Of a stretch of 36,119 bases of DNA, positions 23,117-29,899 are shown piece by piece. Every line of letters begins with the position of its first letter. Positions within the stretch are counted from its first letter, which is position 1. The notes below the pieces were generated by a model, which saw nothing but the letters and a program-made list of their open reading frames with translations, did no database searches and had not been told where the DNA came from. Source of the DNA: Streptomyces hilarionis (lineage in GTDB: Bacteria > Actinomycetota > Actinomycetes > Streptomycetales > Streptomycetaceae). Made by a program: the position numbers and the translations under genes. Location: the NCBI RefSeq assembly GCF_024539675.1, contig NZ_JAHHIT010000095.1, positions 1 to 36,119 on the forward strand, given 5' to 3'.

Positions 23117-24969
23117 TTGCCCGCCTCCAGCGTCTTGAGGGCCTCTCGGGCCTGACGGGCGCCCAGCGGCGAGAAGCCGGCGTTCAACTTCAGCGCGGCG
23201 GCCAGGTGGGTACGGGCGTCGGCGAGGTGGCCGGTGGCCTTCTCGATCACACCGCGGTGGTAGAGGAAGGCCGCGTTGCGGTAGCCGGTGGCCGTGGCCT
23301 GCCGGGCGTGGGCGAGGGCCTCGGCGTCCTTGCCGTTGACGTGCAGGGCCCAGGCCAGGGCGTCCGCCGTGTGCACGGTGTGCCGGCGCGACCAGTCGTC
23401 GCGGGCCGCGCGCAGGGCCGTCGCCCGGTCGCCGTGGTCGGCGGCCGCGAGCGCGGTGTCCAGGTCGGCGTTGACGCCGTTGGCGCGGGCGATCGCGGTC
23501 CACGCGTCGACGAGCGCGTACTGCTCCTCGGCCTTCGCCCGGTCTTCCGAGCCTCCGCGGGCTTCGTACAGCTCGCCGAGCTCGACCAGCGGTCCGGGCA
23601 GCGGGTAGCGGGCGACGATCAGCTCCAGGCCCTTGATCGCCTCGGCCTGCCGTCCGCTCGCGGCCTGGGCGCGGGCGCGGCCCTCCAGCGCGGGGAGGTA
23701 GTTCTCGTCGGCGGCGAGGGCGCGGGCGTAGTGGGTGAGGGCCGTGGCGTAGTCGCCCTGGTTCCAGGCGAGTTGGCCCAGCTGCGCGGCGACGTAGGCG
23801 ATGTCGCCGGGCGAGGTGGAGGCGGCGAGCGCACGGTCCAGGACCCGGCGGGCGGTGGTGACGTCGCCGCGCAGTTCGTGGACGTAGGCGTAGCGGGTGA
23901 ACACAGGTACGCCGGGACGCCGTTGGTCGGCGATCCGCACGGCCGCCTCGGCATCGTCGTAGCGGCCCAGCTCGACCAGGGCGTCGACGCGGGAGCACAG
24001 GGCGCGCTCGTTGTAGGGGTTCTGCTTCAGGACCCGGTCGGCGAGCTTCAGCGCGCCGGCGAAGTCGTGCCGCGCGGCGGCGAGGGCGGCCCGGCCGGCC
24101 AGCGCCTGGTCGTTGTCGGGGCGCAGGGTGAGCGAACGCTTCAGGGCCTGCTCGGCCTGCGGGTAGCGGGAGGGATCGCCCTTGGTGCGGGCCTGCTCGA
24201 CGTAGGCCAGCCCCAGGGTGGCCCAGCCGCCGAAGTCCCGGGGCTGCACGCGCAGATGAGCTTGCAGGGCGGTGATGCTCGCGTCGAGGTCGCCGCCGGC
24301 GAGGAGGCCGGGGGAGACCGCCGCGGCCGTCGCCACGGGCATGTTCCGTCCGTCGTGGGCCGCGCCGAGCGCGATCGCGCCGGCGGTCAGCGCCACGGCC
24401 AGCATGGCGGCGCAGGCGGTCAGCTGAGCGGCCCGCCAGCGACGCCCGGCGGCCCCGGCCCGCCGCACGGCGACGACCCGCTCGTCGACCCCGGCCTCGT
24501 CGGCCCCGGCGCCGGTGTCCCCACCGTCGCCCGGACCGGCGGAGTCCTGCGCACCGGCGTCCGCGGCGGCACCGGCGGGAACACCGGCCTCGGCGGCCGC
24601 GTCGGGCGTGCCGTGGTCGCCGTCAGCGGTGTGGTCGTGGTCGGCGCCGGTTTCGGCGACGGCCTGCGCGCCCGCCTCGTCGACGGACACGGGACCGGAT
24701 CCGGCGGCGGTGCGGGAGACGGCGTTCGCGTCGGCGTTCACGTCCCCGTCCGCCGGCGCGTCGGTCTTCGGGAGAGCGGCCGTCCCGGAGGCCGCCCCGG
24801 ACGCCCGCTCCGGGCCGGCGGCTTCCTCGGAGGCCGGGGCGGTGGCCGGCGCCGGCTGTCCCGGGGCCGGGACCGGTGTGCCGGAGCCCGGCTCGCCGCA
24901 GGCCGGTGCCTGCCGGGCGGACACCGGTGGGGTGTGCTCCGGTTCGCCGTCGTTCGTCCGCGCGGACAT
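23113..24969 (-). CDS. Membrane-anchored TPR-repeat protein
   Basis: A 618-residue protein. The first 165 residues are low-complexity, rich in Ala, Gly, Asp, Glu and Pro, with an HDH cluster near 111. A single membrane segment lies at about 181-203, after RRAGAAGRRWR, so the C-terminal 400 residues should be outside. That part is built of tetratricopeptide-like helices: 'GGWATLGLAYVEQARTKGDPSRYPQAEQALKRSLTLRP' (quoted in part: ATLGLAYVEQA), 'ALAGRAALAAARHDFAGALKLAD', 'GQLAWNQGDYATALTHYARALA', 'FLYHRGVIEKATGHLADARTHLAAALKLN', each quoted in part. TPR arrays are protein-binding scaffolds. ATG 24969 follows TAGGAGA. It overlaps the NicO start by 4 bases, so it probably assembles with the NicO transporter. 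DUF4331 lies upstream, separated by two terminator hairpins. Confidence 0.82.
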   Translation of the reverse strand: MSARTNDGEPEHTPPVSARQAPACGEPGSGTPVPAPGQPAPATAPASEEAAGPERASGAASGTAALPKTDAPADGDVNADANAVSRTAAGSGPVSVDEAGAQAVAETGADHDHTADGDHGTPDAAAEAGVPAGAAADAGAQDSAGPGDGGDTGAGADEAGVDERVVAVRRAGAAGRRWRAAQLTACAAMLAVALTAGAIALGAAHDGRNMPVATAAAVSPGLLAGGDLDASITALQAHLRVQPRDFGGWATLGLAYVEQARTKGDPSRYPQAEQALKRSLTLRPDNDQALAGRAALAAARHDFAGALKLADRVLKQNPYNERALCSRVDALVELGRYDDAEAAVRIADQRRPGVPVFTRYAYVHELRGDVTTARRVLDRALAASTSPGDIAYVAAQLGQLAWNQGDYATALTHYARALAADENYLPALEGRARAQAASGRQAEAIKGLELIVARYPLPGPLVELGELYEARGGSEDRAKAEEQYALVDAWTAIARANGVNADLDTALAAADHGDRATALRAARDDWSRRHTVHTADALAWALHVNGKDAEALAHARQATATGYRNAAFLYHRGVIEKATGHLADARTHLAAALKLNAGFSPLGARQAREALKTLEAGK

Positions 24970-25018
24970 GCCCTCTCCTAGGTCGCCTGGGGTGGTTCCG
25001 TCTGCTCGTGTGGGGGGC

Positions 25019-25060
25019 GGCGCGGCCCGCGCCGTGGGGGATGAGTACGCGGGCCGCGCC
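25019..25060 (-). terminator. Terminator hairpin 2 downstream of the DUF4331 gene
   Basis: GGCGCGGCCCGCG (25019-25031) pairs perfectly with CGCGGGCCGCGCC (25048-25060), a 13-base stem with a 16-base loop. It follows hairpin 1 by 13 bases and precedes the TPR gene. Confidence 0.75.
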
Positions 25061-25073
25061 AGTCGGTGGGACA

Positions 25074-25104
25074 GGGCCGGGGAGTGCAGGATTCTCCCCG
25101 GCCC
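25074..25104 (-). terminator. Terminator hairpin 1 downstream of the DUF4331 gene
   Basis: GGGCCGGGGAG (25074-25084) pairs perfectly with CTCCCCGGCCC (25094-25104), an 11-base stem with a 9-base loop. It lies 15 bases after the DUF4331 stop on the minus strand. Confidence 0.8.
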
Positions 25105-25119
25105 GTTCAGGGGGAGGGC

Positions 25120-26628
25120 CTAGTAGGCCCGCCGCCGGCCTCGCCACCACATCAGGCCGCCGCCGATGAGGAGGATGCCCGCCGCGCCGGCGCCCGCGGA
25201 GGACGCGATCAGCTTGGTGTTGTCGGTCGAGCCCGTGAGGGCGTCGCCGAGCTGGCTGCGGACGTCGGCGCCGCTCTTGGCGCTCGCGCCGCGCGAACCC
25301 TCGGTGGGCAGGGCGATGTAGGGGAAGGACTTCTCGAAGCCCTTGTCGTTCTTGTCGACCGCGTCGCCCAGGTCGTTCTTGGAGCCGACCAGTTCGCCCT
25401 CGACGACCTGGAGCGAGGCGTCGATCACGTCGTCGGTGAGGCGACGGCCGTTCGGGAAGCCCGCGTTGTCACCGTCGAGCACGCCCAGTCGCTTGGGGTG
25501 CATGCTCGGCTTGATCGAGGTGTTGAGGCGCAGCTCCTCCGAAGGCGTCACGTACGGGGGCTGGTTGAGGCCCTTGACGCCCTTCAGGAACACGTCGACG
25601 AGGTCGTTGCGCGGCTCGGCCGGCGCCTTGATCTTGTAGATCGCCTCGATGAGCTTCGGCAGCTCGGGGTTGGTGACGTTCTTCAGGAACTGCCCGTCGT
25701 CCTTGGGCTGGGACGCGTTGAACTTGTCCTTGTCCTTGATCGGGTTGACGACCTCGTTGACCAGCGGGTTGCCCAGCCGGGAGACCTGCGAGTAGTAGCC
25801 CTGGGCGTTCTCGCGCTGGGTGGTCGACCAGATGCCCACGATCGGCTGGTGCTTCGCCTCGGTGATCATGTCGCTCGGGACCTGTAGCGCGATGGAGTTG
25901 ACGTTGTAGCCCTTGAGCGTGTCGTTGCCGACCTCGGAGAGGTCGCCGCCGTAGAGCAGGTCGAAGACGCGCAGGTCCAGGAAGAACGGGTCGTCGGCCT
26001 GGCCGGCGAAGGTCTTCGCGCCGTTGGGCAGCTTGTAGATCGCCTGGTCGCGCAGCTTCTTGTAGTTCGGCATCGACGCCTTGCCCACGTTCGACGGCGC
26101 CACCGGCACGTCGTCCGCGATCTTCGTCTTGTGCTCGACCTTCCCCTTCTTCAGCTTGATCAGCTCGAGGTCGTAGGTCTGCGTGACGTTCAGGTCGGGG
26201 TCGTACAGGCTGTCGACGGCGCCGGTGTTGTAGAGGAACGTCTTCTTGTTCTTCGTGTGCGTCTTGAAGGTGTACCGGAAGGTCAGGTCCTCCTTCGCGT
26301 CGCCGTTGTTGTCGATGTGCAGGTCGTACTGGGCGTCCTCGGCGAACGGGAAGAAGTTCGGGCCGCCCGCGGGCTCCTCGAAGGGGATCCAGTTCGCGAC
26401 GATCGTCGTCGTGTCCGGGTGGTCCGGGCTGACGAAGGCGTACACGTCCGTGTTGTCGTACTGGGGGGTGCCCGAGATGAGAGGAGCCTCACGGTGGCTG
26501 GAGGCGTAGGCCGCCCCGGGCGCCAGCGTGGCGGCGCCGGCGGCTGCGAGCCCCCCGGCGGCCAACGCACCGCATATGAGGGTCGCGACGCTCCTGCGTC
26601 CGTTGCCGCTCCTGGAGAAAGCTGTCAT
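25120..26628 (-). CDS. Secreted, membrane-anchored DUF4331 protein
   Basis: A 502-residue exported protein. The signal peptide (RSGNGRRSVATLICGALAAG, hydrophobic to about 35) is followed by the family's opening 'SSHREAPLISGTPQYDNTDVYAFVSPD', quoted in part as SSHREAPLI and DNTDVYAFVSP. Later motifs include 'FFPFAEDAQYDLHIDNNGDAKEDLTFRYTF' (quoted in part: YDLHIDNNGDAKEDLTFRY, a possible Ca-binding DNNGD loop), 'ADDPFFLDLRVFDLL' and 'GFPNGRRLTDDVIDASLQ'. The C terminus has a membrane segment (GAAGILLIGGGLMWW) and RGRRRAY, so the protein stays anchored facing outwards. No LPxTG or LAxTG is present. The function of DUF4331 is unknown. ATG 26628 follows GAGGA; the open frame extends to 26841 without support. 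Divergent from an ECF sigma factor and followed by two terminators, then TPR and NicO genes. Confidence 0.88.
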   Translation of the reverse strand: MTAFSRSGNGRRSVATLICGALAAGGLAAAGAATLAPGAAYASSHREAPLISGTPQYDNTDVYAFVSPDHPDTTTIVANWIPFEEPAGGPNFFPFAEDAQYDLHIDNNGDAKEDLTFRYTFKTHTKNKKTFLYNTGAVDSLYDPDLNVTQTYDLELIKLKKGKVEHKTKIADDVPVAPSNVGKASMPNYKKLRDQAIYKLPNGAKTFAGQADDPFFLDLRVFDLLYGGDLSEVGNDTLKGYNVNSIALQVPSDMITEAKHQPIVGIWSTTQRENAQGYYSQVSRLGNPLVNEVVNPIKDKDKFNASQPKDDGQFLKNVTNPELPKLIEAIYKIKAPAEPRNDLVDVFLKGVKGLNQPPYVTPSEELRLNTSIKPSMHPKRLGVLDGDNAGFPNGRRLTDDVIDASLQVVEGELVGSKNDLGDAVDKNDKGFEKSFPYIALPTEGSRGASAKSGADVRSQLGDALTGSTDNTKLIASSAGAGAAGILLIGGGLMWWRGRRRAY

Positions 26629-26839
26629 GCCGTCCGTCCTCTGTGCCAAGTTGCCTGACGGACAGTGATACGGAGCGGAGGGCGGGTTCGGATTGGTCCG
26701 GAGCGAAAAACTTTTTCTTTCCTCGTCACCCGCGTTTTCGCCGCTCGGATCCGTACCCATCCACCGGAGGTGTGTTCGTTTGCGGATGCCTGGTGTGACG
26801 GGGCGGCCCGGGTGCGGAGGGCGCAGGGAGGGGGACGGC
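26629..26839. promoter_or_regulatory. Divergent control region of DUF4331 and the ECF sigma factor, with AT-rich dyad
   Basis: A 211-base region with no gene. It contains GAAAAA-C-TTTTTC (26705-26717), unusually AT-rich for this genome, and a GTTTTCGCC patch further on. It must carry the promoters for both directions. I cannot fix the sigma-factor consensus by eye. CCATCC at 26757-26762 resembles the -35 of mycobacterial SigK promoters, but no matching -10 follows. Confidence 0.4.
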
Positions 26840-27382
26840 ATGGAGGCGGACGAGCTTCTGGTGCTCGTGGCGGGGGGCGACCAGCGGGCCTTCGAACGGC
26901 TCTACGCCCTTGTCTCGGGGCCGGTGTTCGGGCTCGTGCGTCGCGTCGTCCGCGATCCGGCGCAGTCGGAGGAGGTGGCCCAGGAGGTGCTGCTGGAGGC
27001 CTGGCGCTCCGCCGGGCGTTTCGACCCGAACCGCGGCAGCGCCCTGTCCTGGATCCTCACCCTCGCCCACCGCCGTGCCGTCGACCGGGTGCGCAGCGCC
27101 CGCGCGGCCGTCGACCGAGAGCAGCGCGAGGCCTCCCGCTACCACGACCCCGCCTTCGACCAGGTGGCCGAGGAGGTCGAGGCGGGGCTGGAACGCCAGT
27201 TGGTCCGCCGCTGCCTGCACCGGCTGACGGACCTTCAGCGCCAGTCCGTCACCCTCGCCTACTACGACGGCTACACGTACCGTGAGGTGGCCGACCGGCT
27301 CTCCCTGCCGCTGGGCACGGTGAAGACACGGATGCGTGACGGGCTCACGCGGCTGCGCGACTGCCTGGGAGGCGCCGCATGA
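26840..27382 (+). CDS. sigK: ECF sigma factor, SigK-like
   Basis: A 180-residue extracytoplasmic-function sigma factor. Region 2 contains 'FERLYALVSGPVFGLVRRVV', 'QSEEVAQEVLLEAWRSAGRFDPNRGSALSWILTLAHRRAVDRVR' (quoted in part: SEEVAQEVLLEAWRS and SWILTLAHRRAVDRVR), which is the SigK/SigL signature. Region 4 is 'LTDLQRQSVTLAYYDGYTYREVADRLSLPLGTVKTRMRDGLTRLR', quoted in part as YREVADRLSLPLGTVKTRMR. It redirects RNA polymerase once the membrane anti-sigma factor is inactivated. I chose ATG 26840, 8 bases after GGAGG within AGGGAGGGGG; ATG 26786 is an in-frame alternative. Its stop overlaps the anti-sigma start as ATGA. The divergent DUF4331 gene is a likely target. Confidence 0.9.
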   Translation: MEADELLVLVAGGDQRAFERLYALVSGPVFGLVRRVVRDPAQSEEVAQEVLLEAWRSAGRFDPNRGSALSWILTLAHRRAVDRVRSARAAVDREQREASRYHDPAFDQVAEEVEAGLERQLVRRCLHRLTDLQRQSVTLAYYDGYTYREVADRLSLPLGTVKTRMRDGLTRLRDCLGGAA

Positions 27383-28233
27383 GTCTGCTGGGCCTGTTCC
27401 GCCGCGAGGACCCGCACTCGCTGGCCGCCCCCTACGCGCTCGACGCCCTCGAGGCCGACGAGCGCCGCCGCTTCGAAAGACATCTCAAGGGCTGCGACCG
27501 CTGCTCCGCCGACGTGCGCGCGCTGGCCGAGGACGCCGTGCGGCTCGCCTGGTCGACGGCCGCCCCGCCGCCCGCCGCGATGCGCGAGCGCGTGCTGGCC
27601 GCCGTGCAGCGGACCCCGCAGGAGGCGTCGCGCACACCGCTGCGCGAGCACGAGCCCCAACTGCCCCCGCACGTCTGGGGCGCGCAGCCGCCGCCCCGGC
27701 GCTCGGGGGGCAGCTCCCACTCCCACGCCTCCGGACGCGGGGGGACGCCCCGCGCGCGCCGCCCGCTGTTCGCGCCGCTGGCGACGGCGACCGCCGCGGC
27801 AGCCCTCGTGGTCGCGTCCCTGTTCGCCGTCCAGGCGGGCCGGGCGCAGGACCGGCTGGACGCCGAGCGTGCCCAGGCACGTGAGATCGCCCACGTTCTC
27901 GCGGCTCCGGACGCGCGGGCGGGCAACGGCAAGGACGCCGAGGGCCGCAGTATCGGAGTGATCGCTTCCGTTTCCGAGGGGCAGGCGATCGTCACCTTGA
28001 GCGGATACGACGCGCTGCCCGCCGGACGGGCGCATCAGCTGTGGCTCATGCGCCCGAACGCGCAACCACGCTCCCTCGGGCTCTTCGCGGGCGACACGCC
28101 CCTGGTCGCCACCGGTCTCGACAAGGCGGCGACGTCACTCGCTGTGACCGTCGAGCCGGACGGCGGGTCGCCGCAGCCCACTACACAGCCGGTTGTCCAA
28201 CTCACCCTGAAATCGGTTGGATTCGGAGAGTGA
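27379..28233 (+). CDS. rskA: Membrane anti-sigma factor, RskA family
   Basis: A 284-residue single-pass membrane anti-sigma factor. The cytoplasmic N terminus has 'HSLAAPYALDALEADERRRFERHLKGCDRC', with the zinc-binding anti-sigma motif H35-x3-C39-x2-C42. A Pro/Ser/His-rich linker precedes the membrane segment ('LFAPLATATAAAALVVASLFAV', about 128-150; quoted in part: AAAALVVASLFAV). The extracytoplasmic RskA domain includes 'VIASVSEGQAIVTLSGYDALPAGRAHQLWLM' (quoted in part: LPAGRAHQLWLM) and 'SLAVTVEPDGGSPQPTTQPV' (quoted in part: VTVEPDGGSPQPT), the family hallmark. RskA domains are cut by regulated proteolysis after an outside signal, freeing SigK. Translation is coupled to sigK through the 4-base overlap. 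Confidence 0.92.
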   Translation: MSLLGLFRREDPHSLAAPYALDALEADERRRFERHLKGCDRCSADVRALAEDAVRLAWSTAAPPPAAMRERVLAAVQRTPQEASRTPLREHEPQLPPHVWGAQPPPRRSGGSSHSHASGRGGTPRARRPLFAPLATATAAAALVVASLFAVQAGRAQDRLDAERAQAREIAHVLAAPDARAGNGKDAEGRSIGVIASVSEGQAIVTLSGYDALPAGRAHQLWLMRPNAQPRSLGLFAGDTPLVATGLDKAATSLAVTVEPDGGSPQPTTQPVVQLTLKSVGFGE

Positions 28234-28311
28234 TCGAGGAGGAGTCGTCAACCCCCTTACGGGGAAGGTGAATCAGGTGAGCTCGATACACGGGTGCCTC
28301 GACGGGGCGAT

Positions 28312-28322
28312 AGGGTTACCCT
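28312..28322 (+). promoter_or_regulatory. Small dyad and -10-like hexamer upstream of the 94-residue ORF
   Basis: AGGGT-T-ACCCT is a perfect 11-base dyad overlapping TAGGGT (28311-28316), a common Streptomyces -10 hexamer. It lies about 40 bases before ATG 28360. The -35 is unclear. Confidence 0.4.
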
Positions 28323-28359
28323 GCCCGGGCCGGGTGGACTCGTACGGGTGGGGAGTGAC

Positions 28360-28644
28360 ATGGAACAGATAACGATGCACAGCAGGGCACGGGTCCCTGC
28401 CATCACCTGCGGGAGCAGCGCGACCAGTTCGCGTCTCGACCGCCATCTCTCGGTGCTGGCGGGCCCCGCCATCCCGCAGCGGGAGACGGCCGAGGCGACC
28501 TCGCTCATGCGGGAGCTGACCGCGCGTGAGCCCGTGCGTGACCACGGTTCCCGCAGGACGACGCGGGCCAGGGTCAGCCGCGTCTCGCTCTTCGCGCCCC
28601 TGCGCCGGCTGCGCCGCTCGCTGTTCGGCGGTCACCGGCACTGA
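28360..28644 (+). CDS. Small protein of 94 residues, unknown function
   Basis: ATG 28360 follows GGGGAG by 5 bases. The product starts MEQITMHSRARVPAITCGSS and ends 'RSLFGGHRH'. It is basic (about 17 Arg), with a Ser/Thr-rich front, one Cys at 18 and an amphipathic basic tail ('RVSRVSLFAPLRRLRRSLF') that could lie on a membrane or bind nucleic acid. No signal peptide or membrane segment is present. I believe it is conserved in Streptomyces but know no function. The frame extends upstream to 28294 without a better site. It is downstream of rskA by 126 bases with its own promoter-like sequence and converges on the CoA-transferase gene. Confidence 0.7.
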   Translation: MEQITMHSRARVPAITCGSSATSSRLDRHLSVLAGPAIPQRETAEATSLMRELTAREPVRDHGSRRTTRARVSRVSLFAPLRRLRRSLFGGHRH

Positions 28645-28678
28645 CCGGCCGCACGTCGTCATGAACTGAGTCCCGCGC

Positions 28679-29890
28679 TCAGGCGGCCACACCGTCCCGG
28701 CGCAGCGCTGCGATCTCCTCGTCCGTCATCCCCACGGCACGCAGCAGCGCTTCGGTGTGCTCCCCGAGCGCGGGCACGTCCCCCATGCATGCCTCCGCCC
28801 CGCCCGGCAGCGTGATCGGGGGCAGCAGCGCCCGCAGCGGGCCGACCGGCGTCCCCACCTCCCGCCAGCGGTCACGGGCCGCGAGCTGCGGGTGCTCCGC
28901 CAGCTCGTGCAGATCCCGCAGGCGCGCGCAGGCGATGCCCGCGTCCTCCAGGCGTGCCAGCGCCTCGTCGGCGCCCTGCGCGCCCAGTGCCCGCGCCACC
29001 AGGGCGTCGGTGCGCTCCCGGTTCGCCACCCGTGCCGCGTTGGTGGCGTACGCCGGGTCCGTGCCCAACGCGGTCTGCTCGAGGACCTGTTCGGCCAGCC
29101 GTCGCCACTCCCGGTCGTTCTGCACCGACAGCAGCACCCGTCCGCCGTCGGCCGTGGCGTAGGCGTCGTAGGGTGCGATCACCGCGTGCGCGAGGCCGGT
29201 GCGGGCCGGGGCGGCGCCGCCGTGCATCGTGTGGTGCAGAGGGTGGCCCATCCACTCCGCGAGCGCCTCCAGCATCGACACCTGCACCGGACCGCCGCGT
29301 CCGGTCGTGCCGCGCCGCACCAGTGCCGCCAGCACGCCCGAGAAGGCGTACATGGCCGCCGCGACGTCCGCCGCCGGGATGCCCGCCTTCACCGGCTGCT
29401 CGGGCGTCCCGGTCACCGACACCAGCCCCGCCTCGCACTGCACGAGCATGTCGTAGGCCCGCTTGTCGGCGTAGGGGCCGCTCGGGCCGTACCCGGAGAT
29501 GTCCACCGCGACCAGCCGCGGGTGCGCCGCGCACAGGGTGGCCGCGTCCAGGCCCAGCCGGGCCGCGGCGCCCTGCGCGAGGTTCTGCACGAACACGTCC
29601 GCGTCGCGGATCAGCCGCCGGACGACGTCCAGGCCGCGCGGATCCTTCAGGTCCAGCGCGACGGACTCCTTGCCCCGGTTGCACCACACGAAATGCGAGG
29701 CGAGGCCGCCGGCGGCGGTGTCGTACCCGCGCGCGAAGTCGCCGCCGTCGACCCGCTCGACCTTGATCACCCGGGCGCCGAGGTCGGCGAGCTGCCGGGT
29801 CGCGAACGGCGCCGAGACGGCCTGCTCGACGGCGACGACGGTGAGCCCCTCCAGGGGCGGCGGCAGGGGCGGCTCGGCCATGGCATCCAT
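28679..29890 (-). CDS. CaiB/BaiF-type (family III) CoA-transferase
   Basis: A 403-residue family III CoA-transferase, which moves CoA between organic acids through an aspartyl-CoA intermediate. Hallmarks are 'LEGLTVVAVEQAVSAPFATRQLADLGARVIKVERV' at the start (quoted in part: PFATRQLADLGARVIKVE), 'NRGKESVALDLKDPRG', 'ISGYGPSGPYADKRAYDMLVQCEAGL' with the presumed catalytic D147 (quoted in part: GYGPSGPYADKRAYD) and 'GGPVQVSMLEAL'. Two ATG codons (29890, 29881) compete and neither has a clear ribosome site. The upstream type ISP-like gene ends 9 bases before, so the pair is co-transcribed. Substrate is not evident; the same-strand link to homogentisate dioxygenase two genes up hints at aromatic acid catabolism, as inference only. 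Confidence 0.88.
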   Translation of the reverse strand: MDAMAEPPLPPPLEGLTVVAVEQAVSAPFATRQLADLGARVIKVERVDGGDFARGYDTAAGGLASHFVWCNRGKESVALDLKDPRGLDVVRRLIRDADVFVQNLAQGAAARLGLDAATLCAAHPRLVAVDISGYGPSGPYADKRAYDMLVQCEAGLVSVTGTPEQPVKAGIPAADVAAAMYAFSGVLAALVRRGTTGRGGPVQVSMLEALAEWMGHPLHHTMHGGAAPARTGLAHAVIAPYDAYATADGGRVLLSVQNDREWRRLAEQVLEQTALGTDPAYATNAARVANRERTDALVARALGAQGADEALARLEDAGIACARLRDLHELAEHPQLAARDRWREVGTPVGPLRALLPPITLPGGAEACMGDVPALGEHTEALLRAVGMTDEEIAALRRDGVAA

Positions 29891-29899
29891 GGGTGGATG

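Noticed and set aside
20015..23155. 1046-codon plus-strand frame over the kinase and NicO genes
   Set aside because: No motif and Arg/Gly/Val-rich; it is opposite two well-supported genes.
23117..23998. Upstream extension of the NicO frame to 23998
   Set aside because: The extension runs through the TPR gene in another phase and lacks family similarity; the signal peptide at GTG 23116 and GTGA overlap define the start.
28243..28275. Possible terminator after rskA (CCCC-TTAC-GGGG)
   Set aside because: A four-base stem is too short to claim.
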